Shown here piece after piece: positions 52,997-61,936 of a DNA stretch of 64,000 nucleotides. The notes beneath the pieces were generated by a model. That model was not told where the DNA came from. It was given only the letters and a program-made list of their open reading frames with translations, and made no database searches. A program made the translations under genes and the position numbers. The stretch spans positions 698,001 to 762,000 of the forward strand of contig NZ_CP106877.1 of NCBI RefSeq assembly GCF_026547205.1, in the 5' to 3' direction. The DNA is from Fervidibacillus halotolerans (lineage in GTDB: Bacteria > Bacillota > Bacilli > Bacillales > Caldibacillaceae). Each line of letters starts with the position of its first letter. The first letter of the stretch is position 1.

Positions 52997-54868
52997 TTGA
53001 ATCAAGATTTAAAAGTTTTACGAAAAAAAATCGCGGATTTGGAAGAAGAGAACAAACGATTAAAAAGCGATTTGAATGTTTTTAAAACCATTTATTTTCG
53101 TGCGCCGGAACCGATGATTATGCTAAACAGCCAAAAACGTTTCGTCCATGCGAATCTTGCTGCACGTGAATTTTTCGAAATGGATTTATCAAATTTATAT
53201 GGAAAAACCTTTGATGATTTTTTATACATGTCTCCCTATCAAGTGCTAGAACAACAAGATGAAAAATATATGAGTGGAGGATTTTTCAAAGAAGAACGAT
53301 TCATCGAATTAAAAAATGGGAAAATCAAACAGGTAGAGTTATATTTTTTTAAAGACATATTCCCAAATACCAGTATCGTTATTTTGAAAAATGTGACCTC
53401 TCATAAACTATTGGAATGCGAACGATCGATGCATTTGGAATTATTTAATAAAATATTCAACCAAATTATTGACGGGTTACTATTATTTGACGAAAAAGGA
53501 TCCATAGTTAATGCCAATCCGTCCTTCTGCAAACTTATGGGAATTACCCAAGAAAAACTGGTCGGCTTATCCTTTCGTCAATTATTTTCGCAAGAGGACC
53601 AGGGAGATTATCGACATTTCTGGAAAAAATTATTCGAGACTGGATCTTTTTTTGGAGAAGTTCATTTGGCATGGAAAAACATTCGTAAATCCTTTGAAAT
53701 GTCGACGAGTTCCAATGTTTTTAACGGCTTATACATGTCTATTTTACGGGATATTACCGAAAAATCGAATATGGAACGGGAAAAAAAGAAAAGCGATGAA
53801 AAGTTTCGAAAAGTGTTCCACGGTACTTTGGATGGGATGTTGCTATGGAAAGAAGAGGAGACAAAAGAGGATGGACAGAAGAAACAAATATCTATCGTGG
53901 ATATGAATGATACCGGCCTTTCAATATTAAATATAAAAAGTTGTACCGATTTGCAAAATGGAAATGTTCGACTTTACGTGTACGATCAAGACGGAAAGCA
54001 TGATTTTTTATCGTATATACAAAACCATTTACTTAAATCCGAGGAAGAAACGATCGTTCGAATCGAAATGGATAATCAAATCAAGAATATTGAATTTTAT
54101 TCGAAAAAAAACATTTTTCAAGATGTCCATTTAACGATTTTTCGGGATGTGACGGAAAGGTTGAAGATGGAAGATCAGTTGCGCAAATCGGATATGTTGA
54201 ATGTTATCGGAGAACTGGCGGCTGGCATCGCCCATGAGATTCGAAATCCGATGACGTCACTAAAGGGTTTTATCCAACTGTTAAAGGGTAGTATCGATGG
54301 ATATTCGATGTATTTTAATATCATAATGGCTGAATTAGAACGAATCGAATCGATCGTCAATGAATTTCTCGTTTTATCAAAACCGCAAGTGGTTCATTTT
54401 AAAATGTTTAATGTTGTTCAAATTATGAAAGAAACGATTGAATTACTCCATGCTCAAGCAATGATGGATAATATTCAATTCCGAACCAATTACGAAGAAA
54501 AAGATATTCCGATATATTGTGAACCGAATCAAATTAAACAAGTATTTATTAATATTATAAAAAATGCCATCGAAGTAATGCCAAAGGGAAAATTTATAAC
54601 AATTACCATTGCAAAAGATAATTCGCAGTTTGTCAAAGTTTCCATAAAGGATGAGGGAACGGGGATTCCGAAAGAAAAATTGAAAAAACTAGGCCAACCC
54701 TTTTATACGACGAAAGAACGGGGAACTGGATTAGGGTTAATGATCAGTTATAAAATTATTAAAGAACATGGTGGGAAAATCGAAGTAGAAAGTGAATTGG
54801 GGAAAGGAACGGTATTTCATGTCATTCTTCCGATCGACAAGCGAAAGTCCAACAACATAAATCAATGA
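52997..54868 (+). CDS. Soluble multi-PAS sensor histidine kinase, sporulation-kinase type
   Basis: 623 aa, TTG start with GGGGGGGAGAA upstream. There is no membrane segment. A short coiled coil (VLRKKIADLEEENKRLKSDL) is followed by three PAS-like domains (about 28-130, 145-260 and 265-385). The H-box is GELAAGIAHEIRNPMTSLKG with phospho-acceptor His413, followed by the N box IIKNAIEVM, G1 DEGTGIPKE and G2 RGTGLGLMISYKII. This layout matches KinA/KinE-like phosphorelay kinases that feed Spo0F. No response regulator is adjacent, as is usual for orphan sporulation kinases. The following genes ogt and a Spo0E-like gene are on the same strand. The exact Kin orthologue cannot be assigned. Confidence 0.88.
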   Translation: MNQDLKVLRKKIADLEEENKRLKSDLNVFKTIYFRAPEPMIMLNSQKRFVHANLAAREFFEMDLSNLYGKTFDDFLYMSPYQVLEQQDEKYMSGGFFKEERFIELKNGKIKQVELYFFKDIFPNTSIVILKNVTSHKLLECERSMHLELFNKIFNQIIDGLLLFDEKGSIVNANPSFCKLMGITQEKLVGLSFRQLFSQEDQGDYRHFWKKLFETGSFFGEVHLAWKNIRKSFEMSTSSNVFNGLYMSILRDITEKSNMEREKKKSDEKFRKVFHGTLDGMLLWKEEETKEDGQKKQISIVDMNDTGLSILNIKSCTDLQNGNVRLYVYDQDGKHDFLSYIQNHLLKSEEETIVRIEMDNQIKNIEFYSKKNIFQDVHLTIFRDVTERLKMEDQLRKSDMLNVIGELAAGIAHEIRNPMTSLKGFIQLLKGSIDGYSMYFNIIMAELERIESIVNEFLVLSKPQVVHFKMFNVVQIMKETIELLHAQAMMDNIQFRTNYEEKDIPIYCEPNQIKQVFINIIKNAIEVMPKGKFITITIAKDNSQFVKVSIKDEGTGIPKEKLKKLGQPFYTTKERGTGLGLMISYKIIKEHGGKIEVESELGKGTVFHVILPIDKRKSNNINQ

Positions 54869-54935
54869 ATGATTATACAGGCAGATGATAGGATATTTGA
54901 ATGAAAGGTAGAAATCTTTGCAAAGGAGTACGCAT

Positions 54936-55439
54936 ATGTCATATGAATATATTTCATTCCAAACAATGGTTGGGAATTTATTTCTAGTCGCCGAAAAAAA
55001 TACAGTGAGGCGATTATTTTTCTGTAAAAAACAAATGTTCGACTGGGTTGGAAGAGAGCAAATGAGTGAAAATCCGAATCACCCAATTTTAAGTCTTGGA
55101 AAAAAGCAGTTGGAAGAATATATGGACGGGAAACGAAGGGAATTTCAACTTCCCTTTACAATTAACGAGGGGACAAGCTTCCAAGGAACTGTTTGGCGTT
55201 CCTTAATGAACATTCCCTATGGCGAAACGGTGAGTTATCAGCAGATTGCCCAATCAATTGGTAATGAAAAGGCAGTTAGAGCCGTTGGACAGGCAAATCG
55301 AAAAAACCCTTTACCAATTATTATTCCTTGTCATCGAGTGATTGGAAAGGACGGTTCGTTGACGGGGTATGCAGGAAATCGACTGGAAATAAAGAAAAGA
55401 TTGCTTTTATTGGAAAAAAGAGTAGTAAAAAATAACTAG
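54936..55439 (+). CDS. ogt: Methylated-DNA--protein-cysteine methyltransferase
   Basis: 167 aa; ATG 54936 with AAAGGAG seven bases upstream. The suicide cysteine is Cys132 in IPCHRVIGKDG, and GTVWRSLMNIPYGETVSYQQ plus VRAVGQANRKNPLP form the DNA-binding winged helix and Asn hinge. It removes O6-methylguanine and O4-methylthymine lesions. There is no Ada-type regulatory domain. It lies 67 bp downstream of the kinase gene on the same strand and might be co-transcribed. Confidence 0.93.
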   Translation: MSYEYISFQTMVGNLFLVAEKNTVRRLFFCKKQMFDWVGREQMSENPNHPILSLGKKQLEEYMDGKRREFQLPFTINEGTSFQGTVWRSLMNIPYGETVSYQQIAQSIGNEKAVRAVGQANRKNPLPIIIPCHRVIGKDGSLTGYAGNRLEIKKRLLLLEKRVVKNN

Positions 55440-55461
55440 TTGAAAACTAAACTGAGAAAAC

Positions 55462-55468
55462 TGTCGAA
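55462..55468 (+). promoter_or_regulatory. 0A-box-like motif upstream of the Spo0E-like gene
   Basis: TGTCGAA lies about 150 bp before the Spo0E-like start, in the gap after ogt. Confidence 0.35.
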
Positions 55469-55615
55469 AAACGATAATTTATCACAATCCCCCTCAATTT
55501 TTTAAATATTTTGTCTACTTTTATCGATTCTATTTACAATAGAATCGTTCTTTGTCATAATGACTTGCGTAAGCGGTATAAATCTAGTATTTGATTTCAA
55601 AGTAGGGGGATTGAA

Positions 55616-55867
55616 GTGAAAAGGGAAAAATACCGGAAAAATATGGAAATTAAAATTAAGAAAAAAAGGGAGGAAATGATTGAATGTGCTAGAAATTTTG
55701 GGTTCACAGCGGAAGAGACGTTGCGGCAAAGTCGTGAGTTAGATGAATTGATGAACGAATATATACGACTTTTTCTTAGACCCAGGAAAAAAATCAACAT
55801 TTTAATTCCGATCTTTTTTTTGTTTAAATCTCTGTTTAGTCGCATACTAATTACACATCATACATAG
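55616..55867 (+). CDS. Spo0E-like aspartyl-phosphate phosphatase
   Basis: 83 aa; GTG start with GGGGGATTGAA upstream. The core helical hairpin IKKKREEMIECARNFGFTAE and SRELDELMNEY (residues 39-49) matches the Spo0E signature S-x-E-L-D, with Arg in place of the usual Gln at the second position. Spo0E-type proteins dephosphorylate Spo0A~P and delay sporulation. An unusual feature is a hydrophobic C-terminal extension (INILIPIFFLFKSLF), which could tether it to the membrane. The neighbouring sporulation-type kinase suggests a local pair of opposing activities. Confidence 0.85.
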   Translation: MKREKYRKNMEIKIKKKREEMIECARNFGFTAEETLRQSRELDELMNEYIRLFLRPRKKINILIPIFFLFKSLFSRILITHHT

Positions 55868-55979
55868 TCCAAAATACATGAATCGATCGATTTCATAACA
55901 ACGTTAGTATAGCGCGTAGCTAATTGGAATAAGGTGATCGAAGGTGGAATTTTACCCGTTACAAAGATCCGATATGAAA

Positions 55980-56017
55980 GGTTGCCGCTTGGAAAGAAGG
56001 AAAACTAGGCGGCAACC
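55980..56017. repeat. Inverted repeat downstream of clpE
   Basis: GGTTGCCGC at 55980-55988 is the exact inverse of GCGGCAACC at 56009-56017. It lies 50 bp past the clpE stop (minus strand); the T tract is weak, so it may be the clpE terminator or a general hairpin. Confidence 0.55.
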
Positions 56018-56066
56018 ATAAATTAATTTTTATTAAAAGGGAGACTTGCAACTTTTTCAAAAGGGT

Positions 56067-58208
56067 TTAGGCTGAAATTGAGATTTTATCGTCCACTAAT
56101 GTTGCCTTCAACTGTTTTGTTTCAGGATGATCGAGAATATAGTCGGCGATTCGATCTTCCAACTGTTCTTGGATCGTTCTACGAAGGGGACGAGCTCCAA
56201 AATCCCGATTATATCCGATTTCCACAAGTTTTTCTTTAACATTGTCATCTACAGTAAGTTCGATGTGTTCTTCATTCAAATGCATTTTTACTTCATTTAA
56301 CATCAAGTCGACAATTTGTAGTAAATGTTCCTTATCTAAATGATGGAAGCGAATGATGTCATCAAAACGATTCAAAAATTCGGGTTTAAAGTATTGGCGT
56401 AATTGTTCCATCAACGAGGTTTTATCATGATCCTCTCGTTTATCAAAGCCTACTTGTATTAGTTTTCTTTCAGTACCCGCATTGCTTGTCATAATAATAA
56501 CCGTGTCCTTAAAGCTAACCGTTCGACCTTGGCTGTCGGTCAATCGTCCGTCATCTAAGATTTGTAAGAACATATGCATAACATCTGGATGAGCCTTTTC
56601 GATTTCGTCTAACAAGATTAAACTGTATGGATTTCGGCGAACCTTTTCCGTCAATTGTCCGGCTTCTTCATGACCGACATATCCTGGCGGTGAACCGATT
56701 AATTTCGAAACGCTATGTTTTTCCATATATTCGCTCATATCAAGACGAATTAACGAATCACGCGTTCCATACAATTCCTCCGCTAATGTTTTTGCTAATT
56801 CGGTTTTTCCCACACCTGTAGGACCGACGAAAAGGAAGGATCCGATCGGTCGGTTTTTCGCTTTTAATCCAGCTCGACCACGACGAATGGCCTTTGCCAC
56901 GGCGCGAACTGCATCGCTTTGGCCGATTACTTTTTTCGCCAAATTTTGTTCTAAATTTTTTAGTTTTTGTTGTTCATCTGCTTGAATTTTACCGACAGGG
57001 ATTCCTGTTTTTTCTTCTAAAATATCATGGATGACTTGAATATCCACAACGGGTAAGTCATTTCCTGCATCATTTTTCCTACGGTTTTTCAATTCATTTT
57101 CTTCATCCCGTAGTTTTGCAGCCCATTCGTAATTTTCCTCTTGTAACGCCTTTTTCTTTTCTACAGTGATTTGTTGCAAACGTTCTTCCACTTGTTTGCT
57201 AGTGAAGTTCGGTGATTTTAAATTTACCTTTGAGCCAGCTTCATCCATCAAATCGATCGCTTTGTCAGGTAAAAACCGATCCTGGATATAACGATGGGAT
57301 AAGTTGACACAAGCACGGATCGCTTCATCGGTATATTTCACTTGATGGTATTTTTCGTATCGCTCTTTTAACCCCATTAAAATATGGATAGATGCATCGA
57401 TCGATGGTTCTTGGATGAGAACCGGTTGGAAACGGCGTTCTAACGCAGCGTCTTTTTCAATTTGACGATATTCTTTTATCGTTGTTGCTCCGATTATTTG
57501 GATATCTCCACGAGCCAAGGCAGGCTTTAATATATTTCCCGCATCCATCGATCCTTCTGCGGAACCAGCTCCGACAATTAAATGAATTTCGTCGATAAAC
57601 AAGATCACGTCTTGGCGATTTTGTAATTCATGAATTAATTGTTTCATCCGTTCCTCAAATTGTCCCCGAATCCCTGTATTTGCCACGAGGGATGCGACAT
57701 CCAAAACATACACTTCTTTGTTCCGAAGTTTCATCGGGACGTTCCCTGATACAATTTTTAATGCTAAGCCTTCTACAACAGCGGTTTTCCCAACCCCAGG
57801 TTCCCCGATTAAAACCGGATTATTTTTATTGCGACGATTCAAGATTTCCATTACCTTTTGAATTTCATCATCCCGTCCGATTACTGGATCGATTTTTCCA
57901 CGTCGAGCCTCATCGGTTACATTTTTTCCAAAATGGTCGAGGAAGCCATTTCGCTTACCTCCAGTTGTTTGTACCTTTTGGGTAACATTCGATCCGAATG
58001 GTTCAGAACTAAAAGACCCGTTTGAAAAGTTGTTAAAGAATTGTTCAAAGGGACTTCCGGAAGAAAAGAAAGCTTGAAATTCAGAAGAAAACGATTCTTG
58101 TTGTTGACGATAACATTGTTGGCATAAATGGTATGTGGTTTGTTCACCGTTTATTTCATAACGAAGGTGGACCGTTGCTTCATTTTGTTGACATTTTTGA
58201 CAAAGCAT
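56067..58208 (-). CDS. clpE: ATP-dependent Clp protease ATPase subunit ClpE
   Basis: 713 aa. N-terminal zinc finger [16 protein letters not shown]...LCQQCYRQQ (two CxxC pairs), a linker with Ser/Phe repeats, then two AAA+ modules: [20 protein letters not shown] with [12 protein letters not shown], a UVR-type coiled segment ([20 protein letters not shown]), and [20 protein letters not shown] with [20 protein letters not shown]. This is the ClpE layout; ClpC lacks the zinc finger. ATG 58208 is taken as start (GGAGG nine bases upstream); a GTG precedes it. With ClpP it unfolds and degrades damaged proteins under heat stress. Its promoter carries three CtsR boxes. Confidence 0.95.
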   Translation of the reverse strand: MLCQKCQQNEATVHLRYEINGEQTTYHLCQQCYRQQQESFSSEFQAFFSSGSPFEQFFNNFSNGSFSSEPFGSNVTQKVQTTGGKRNGFLDHFGKNVTDEARRGKIDPVIGRDDEIQKVMEILNRRNKNNPVLIGEPGVGKTAVVEGLALKIVSGNVPMKLRNKEVYVLDVASLVANTGIRGQFEERMKQLIHELQNRQDVILFIDEIHLIVGAGSAEGSMDAGNILKPALARGDIQIIGATTIKEYRQIEKDAALERRFQPVLIQEPSIDASIHILMGLKERYEKYHQVKYTDEAIRACVNLSHRYIQDRFLPDKAIDLMDEAGSKVNLKSPNFTSKQVEERLQQITVEKKKALQEENYEWAAKLRDEENELKNRRKNDAGNDLPVVDIQVIHDILEEKTGIPVGKIQADEQQKLKNLEQNLAKKVIGQSDAVRAVAKAIRRGRAGLKAKNRPIGSFLFVGPTGVGKTELAKTLAEELYGTRDSLIRLDMSEYMEKHSVSKLIGSPPGYVGHEEAGQLTEKVRRNPYSLILLDEIEKAHPDVMHMFLQILDDGRLTDSQGRTVSFKDTVIIMTSNAGTERKLIQVGFDKREDHDKTSLMEQLRQYFKPEFLNRFDDIIRFHHLDKEHLLQIVDLMLNEVKMHLNEEHIELTVDDNVKEKLVEIGYNRDFGARPLRRTIQEQLEDRIADYILDHPETKQLKATLVDDKISISA

Positions 58209-58251
58209 CACAATGAACCTCCTTTTTACAAATCCTTTTAACTAATTTGAC

Positions 58252-58268
58252 TTTAACTTTCTTTGACC
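58252..58268 (-). promoter_or_regulatory. CtsR box 3 of clpE
   Basis: On the minus strand GGTCAAA-GAA-AGTTAAA, one mismatch to the CtsR heptad repeat (GGTCAAANANRGTCAAA), with an overlapping extra half-site at 58246-58252. Confidence 0.75.
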
Positions 58269-58328
58269 AATAAGATGGAATTCATCTTACTTCTATGTTG
58301 AAAAATCATTAACAAGATTACTTTGACT

Positions 58329-58345
58329 TTGACTATCTTTGATTA
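58329..58345 (-). promoter_or_regulatory. CtsR box 2 of clpE
   Basis: On the minus strand AATCAAA-GAT-AGTCAAA, with a further AGTCAAA half-site at 58323-58329. It lies just downstream of the predicted start site. Confidence 0.82.
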
Positions 58346-58360
58346 TTTGATCTAGTTTTA

Positions 58361-58389
58361 TTATACTTTGACCTTTTTTGACTTTCAAG
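58361..58389 (-). promoter_or_regulatory. clpE promoter with embedded CtsR box 1
   Basis: On the minus strand -35 TTGAAA (58389-58384) and -10 TATAAT (58366-58361) are 17 bp apart. The spacer carries AGTCAAA-AAA-GGTCAAA (58384-58368), a perfect CtsR operator, so bound CtsR would exclude RNA polymerase. Confidence 0.93.
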
Positions 58390-58600
58390 GGTTTTGCTTC
58401 ATCATACCATTTTTAAATTTACATTTTACGACGGTTTTGTCGTTCTTAATCCGAATTTTACTCATAAATATGTCATTGAGGGGACAAGGAGTTGAGGAAA
58501 GGTCCGATGAGGTCCGAGTTCAGGGATGCGTGGAATCGTAACAATTTTAGAACCGATAGAATGAGTCGCTGACATCATGGAAAGGTGGTAAAACATTGTC

Positions 58601-59614
58601 ATGGATTGGAAAAGAGCTTTCCAATTAGCTTTTATTTATGTTGGAACAGTCGTTGGAGCCGGATTTGCAACAGGGAGGGAGATTGTCGAATTTTTTTCAA
58701 AGTTCGGTAGTTTAGGGATTGTTGGGATTGCTATTTCAGGACTTTGTTTTATATATTTTGGAAGTAAAATGATGTTGTTGACGTTAAAGATTCGGGCAAA
58801 AAGTTATTATCAACTGAACCAGTATGTATTTGGACCCGTTTTTGCCCCTTTTGTGAATGTGATTATGTCCATCATGTTAGTCGGTGTAACGGGAGTCATG
58901 TTATCTGGAGCGGGGAGTCTGTTTGAAGAACAATTACAATTATCGAAGCTTCTTGGAATTTTTTTGACCATTTTTTTCGGTTTAATTGTCCTTAGAGTTG
59001 GAACGAAAGGACTCGTCTTTGTAAATATGCTAGTCGTTCCCATATTAATTATTTGTAGTTTACTATTGTCCATCCATTCCAGTCAGTTTCCAGATTTTGT
59101 CGAAAGGATCAAATGGATGGATTCATTCAATTGGCAATTTATTATTTCCGCTTTGGCCTATGCTGGGTTCAATGTAACGATGGTTCAAGCGGTTTTAGTC
59201 CCAGCAGCATTAGAAATCGATGATGAAAAAATCGTGAAGCTAGGCGGTGTCATCGGTGGGTTTATTTTAATGCTCGTCTTGTTATCAAGCCATTTTACTC
59301 TTGTGCAATTGGATGATATGGTAACGTTCCATATTCCGATGGCGGTAATCGTGAATAAGTTCGCTCCTTCTTTCTTTTTTCTATTTATCGTTATGGTTTA
59401 CGGAGAAATCTTTAGTTCGATTATCGGAAATATTTTCGGACTCGGGCGTTTTATCGAAAGGTCGATCAACATTCATCCCTTTTGGATTGGTTTTATGATT
59501 TTTTTCATTACTTTTTTTATTAGTCAAATCGATTACAGTGTTCTATTAAGTGCATTGTATCCTGCCTTTGGCTATGTAAGCCTCTTTTTTCTTTTATTAC
59601 TGTTCATCAAGTAA
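58601..59614 (+). CDS. YkvI-like membrane transporter
   Basis: 337 aa with about ten membrane segments, beginning FQLAFIYVGTVVGAGFATGR, a helix-break-helix segment (VGAGFATG) typical of APC-superfamily (amino acid/polyamine) transporters. FGSLGIVGIAISGLCFIYFG follows. It resembles the YkvI family of Bacillus, whose substrate is not known to me. GGAAAGGTGG lies upstream at a rather long spacing of 12. Followed by a shared terminator; convergent with the CPBP gene. Confidence 0.8.
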   Translation: MDWKRAFQLAFIYVGTVVGAGFATGREIVEFFSKFGSLGIVGIAISGLCFIYFGSKMMLLTLKIRAKSYYQLNQYVFGPVFAPFVNVIMSIMLVGVTGVMLSGAGSLFEEQLQLSKLLGIFLTIFFGLIVLRVGTKGLVFVNMLVVPILIICSLLLSIHSSQFPDFVERIKWMDSFNWQFIISALAYAGFNVTMVQAVLVPAALEIDDEKIVKLGGVIGGFILMLVLLSSHFTLVQLDDMVTFHIPMAVIVNKFAPSFFFLFIVMVYGEIFSSIIGNIFGLGRFIERSINIHPFWIGFMIFFITFFISQIDYSVLLSALYPAFGYVSLFFLLLLFIK

Positions 59615-59636
59615 TCTCACATAAATTTGTATAAAG

Positions 59637-59666
59637 AAAAAGCATCCGAACGGTTTTGGATGCTTT
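59637..59666. terminator. Terminator between YkvI-like and CPBP genes
   Basis: AAAGCATCC at 59639-59647 pairs with GGATGCTTT at 59658-59666. The minus-strand side is followed by TTCTTTATAC, so it mainly serves the CPBP gene and may work in both directions. Confidence 0.78.
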
Positions 59667-59703
59667 GAATAATCAAATCCTTTTCGAATAAAGGGCGATT
59701 TGC

Positions 59704-60318
59704 TTAAATCAGTGGAAGGAATACAAACAATAATAAATCAAAGGTTAAATGGGAAATGATCACAAGGGGAATACTTCTTTTCCAAACATACAGAAGACCC
59801 CAGATCAAGCCAGATATGACAGCTGCTAAAACTAATACAAAATAGCCGGAATAAATATATACTGAAGCATATAAGACGCTAGATAACAGAATGCTCGTCC
59901 AATTTGCCATATATTTCGAAAGCCGCTTTAAAATAAATCCCCGCCAAAAAATTTCTTCTCCGGGAATGATTACGAGAACTAAAACAATATAGTGCCAGAT
60001 GGAATCGGGAGAGAATTTTTCGTACAATGATACAACTTGATTTTGTAACGATGACCAATTTAACAAATCGAACAAACTATTGCCAGCCCAAAATAGGCTG
60101 TACAAAAACAAACCGGAAATAAATCCGAAAAATAAATAAGAAAGAACGGACAGTTGATCATCAAGGTCTTCATTCATTATCGTATAAGAAATTAAGAATA
60201 AAGTGGTTCCTGTAAGTATATACCAAAAAACTTTGGATTGATCAAATGTGAAAAACAAAAGTATATGTGCAATAATAATGCCGATGATTATTTTCCAATC
60301 AAGTTGAACTTTTTTCAT
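59704..60318 (-). CDS. CPBP family intramembrane metalloprotease
   Basis: 204 aa with six to eight membrane helices. ATG 60318 is the start (AAAGGAG with eight bases spacing). The CPBP motifs are PGEEIFWRGFILKRL (EExxxR), a following region with FxxxH-like residues, and SHLTFDLLLF near the C-terminus, which carry the Glu and His ligands of the metal. These proteases cleave within membranes; family members process CAAX-type or bacteriocin-immunity-type substrates. No substrate gene is adjacent. Confidence 0.85.
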   Translation of the reverse strand: MKKVQLDWKIIIGIIIAHILLFFTFDQSKVFWYILTGTTLFLISYTIMNEDLDDQLSVLSYLFFGFISGLFLYSLFWAGNSLFDLLNWSSLQNQVVSLYEKFSPDSIWHYIVLVLVIIPGEEIFWRGFILKRLSKYMANWTSILLSSVLYASVYIYSGYFVLVLAAVISGLIWGLLYVWKRSIPLVIISHLTFDLLLFVFLPLI

Positions 60319-60404
60319 ATAACAAACTCCTTTCAAAACCAGTTACATTGTAGCATACCAAAGAAAGGGAAAAAAGTTAAAAAAACAATCCGAAATTTAT
60401 GCAA

Positions 60405-60516
60405 TAGACAAATCATTTGTATTCATATATAATATAGGGAAAATTTTGAGGGTTTGGAGAAAGAAATACCTTTATATGGAGAAGGGGAAAAGGGTGTACA
60501 AGTGACACCCTATATT
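60405..60516 (+). ncRNA. Candidate short orphan transcript (promoter to terminator)
   Basis: TAGACA at 60405-60410, a 17-bp spacer and TATAAT at 60428-60433 form a strong promoter. About 60 bp after the start the hairpin AGGGTGT-ACAAGTG-ACACCCT (60491-60511) with ATATTTTTG ends the unit, giving an RNA of roughly 75-80 nt. A short frame starting TTG 60454 would encode EKEIPLYGEGEKGVQVTPYI and stop soon after, but its Shine-Dalgarno is poor. The hairpin may also end the minus-strand DUF2187 gene. An RNA product has not been shown. Confidence 0.45.
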
Positions 60517-60556
60517 TTTGTGTAGATCGATAATTGGAGGAAGTGGAAGGAATTGA

Positions 60557-60742
60557 CTATTCGTTTTCATCGATAATTCGATAATTTTTATGGTTAACGA
60601 CGGTTTTTTCTTCCAATTCTAATTCTCGATAATTTTCCATATATGTTAAATCAACGATGACGGAGTTTTCATAAACTTTCTCGACAATACCTTTTAATCC
60701 ATCTTTGAATTCGATTACATTTCCAACTTCTGCCTTTTTCAA
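60557..60742 (-). CDS. ykvS: DUF2187 family protein YkvS
   Basis: 61 aa, matching the YkvS type: KKAEVGNVIEFKDGLKGIVE then KVYENSVIVDLTYMENYREL and TVVNHKNYRII. It looks like a small KOW-like beta barrel. Function is not known. The start ATG is preceded by GGGGCGATGTG. A hairpin at 60491-60511 can serve as terminator in this direction. Confidence 0.85.
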   Translation of the reverse strand: MKKAEVGNVIEFKDGLKGIVEKVYENSVIVDLTYMENYRELELEEKTVVNHKNYRIIDENE

Positions 60743-60879
60743 ACCACATCGCCCCTTTATGACATTTAATTATATTTAGTTTGCAATAAAATGTTCGAAT
60801 TGTAAAGATTATTTTTAACTTTTTTATAGGTCTTTTTTATTATTTTTCCATCAATTTCCTAATTGACGGAGGGATTTAT

Positions 60880-61074
60880 ATGGATGAAAAAACTGCACGT
60901 GAATGGATTGAAAAGTTGGCTTCTGGACAATGGAGCGAATGTCGAGTAGAAAAAAACGATTTTCTAGTTTTCCGAAGTGTATTGACGAAAAGGGCGGATT
61001 TTAAACATTTCCACGGTTCAGCTCAAAGGGGAGGAGCAGTCATTTTTACGTATTTAAAAGAACCAAGAAATTAG
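60880..61074 (+). CDS. Small conserved-looking protein, unknown
   Basis: 64 aa; ATG with a strong GACGGAGGGA Shine-Dalgarno. It begins DEKTAREWIEKLASGQWSEC and continues VEKNDFLVFRSVLTKRADFK, then FHGSAQRGGAVIFTYLKE. An alpha helix followed by beta strands. No family recognised. It lies between ykvS and the SleB-type hydrolase gene, all small Bacillus-type genes. Confidence 0.65.
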   Translation: MDEKTAREWIEKLASGQWSECRVEKNDFLVFRSVLTKRADFKHFHGSAQRGGAVIFTYLKEPRN

Positions 61075-61189
61075 TATTCTATTAATGGAAGAGTTGGAAA
61101 AGCTATACTTAGAATCCAACTCTCTACTAATGAAAGAATGTTCATCACCTGATAGCCTAGTAGTGTACTAATTTTGGAGGTGCAGGTGA

Positions 61190-61771
61190 ATGATTTGGAA
61201 GAAATTAATAATCGCAGCAATCATGATGTTCTTTGGAACAGGGTTAGCCGTCGATGCAGCAACCATTTATACCGTAAAATCTGGAGATTCACTTTATAAA
61301 ATTGGAAAAACATACGGAGTTTCTGTTCAAGCCATTCAATCGGCAAACCAGATCTATACTTCATTGATTTATCCAGGACAACAGCTAACGATTCCGACTG
61401 CTATTACTACATCAGATAAAGATCTTCTTGCTAGACTCGTCTACGCCGAAGCGAAGGGTGAGCCGTATGCAGGAAAGGTAGCTGTAGCACTTGTTGTATT
61501 AAATCGAGTAGACCATCCACAATTTCCAAATACGATTCAAGATGTCATCTATTCGATGGACGGCGGGTATTACGCTTTTACGCCGGTTGCAAATGGTCAG
61601 ATTAATATACCAGCTGATAGTGAGGCGAAACGGGCTGTTGAAGAGGCTTTGGCCTTTCGAGGACAAGGGTCCGGTTCATTATATTTTTACAATCCGGCTA
61701 AAACGACGAGTAAGTGGATATTATCGAGACCGGTTACGATTACGATCGGAAACCATGTTTTTGCAAAATAA
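61190..61771 (+). CDS. LysM-SleB type cell wall hydrolase (YkvT-like)
   Basis: 193 aa. A signal peptide (IWKKLIIAAIMMFFGTGLAV, cleavage near DAA) is followed by one LysM domain (YTVKSGDSLYKIGKTYGVSV...YPGQQLTIP) and a Hydrolase_2/SleB catalytic domain: ARLVYAEAKGEPYAGKVAVA with the catalytic Glu, FPNTIQDVIY, and SLYFYNPAKTTSKWI. SleB-like lytic transglycosylases act on spore cortex or cell wall. GGAGGTGCAGGTGA precedes the ATG. The neighbour YkvS and the type of protein match the B. subtilis ykvS-ykvT order. Terminator follows. Confidence 0.9.
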   Translation: MIWKKLIIAAIMMFFGTGLAVDAATIYTVKSGDSLYKIGKTYGVSVQAIQSANQIYTSLIYPGQQLTIPTAITTSDKDLLARLVYAEAKGEPYAGKVAVALVVLNRVDHPQFPNTIQDVIYSMDGGYYAFTPVANGQINIPADSEAKRAVEEALAFRGQGSGSLYFYNPAKTTSKWILSRPVTITIGNHVFAK

Positions 61772-61782
61772 TGAGAGGTGTT

Positions 61783-61812
61783 AGGCAGATTGGGAAAAGG
61801 ATCTGCCTTTTT
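61783..61812 (+). terminator. Terminator of the SleB-type gene
   Basis: AGGCAGAT at 61783-61790 pairs with ATCTGCCT at 61801-61808, followed by TTTT. Confidence 0.9.
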
Positions 61813-61936
61813 CAATTTTGTCATTTTTTGAATTTGGTATGGTGAAGGAAATCTTATATAATGGGTTTGAAATAGCAAATTTTGCTTAAAAATGGCATTT
61901 CCATTGAAATGGGATTAGGAAACAAGGGGATTGGTC

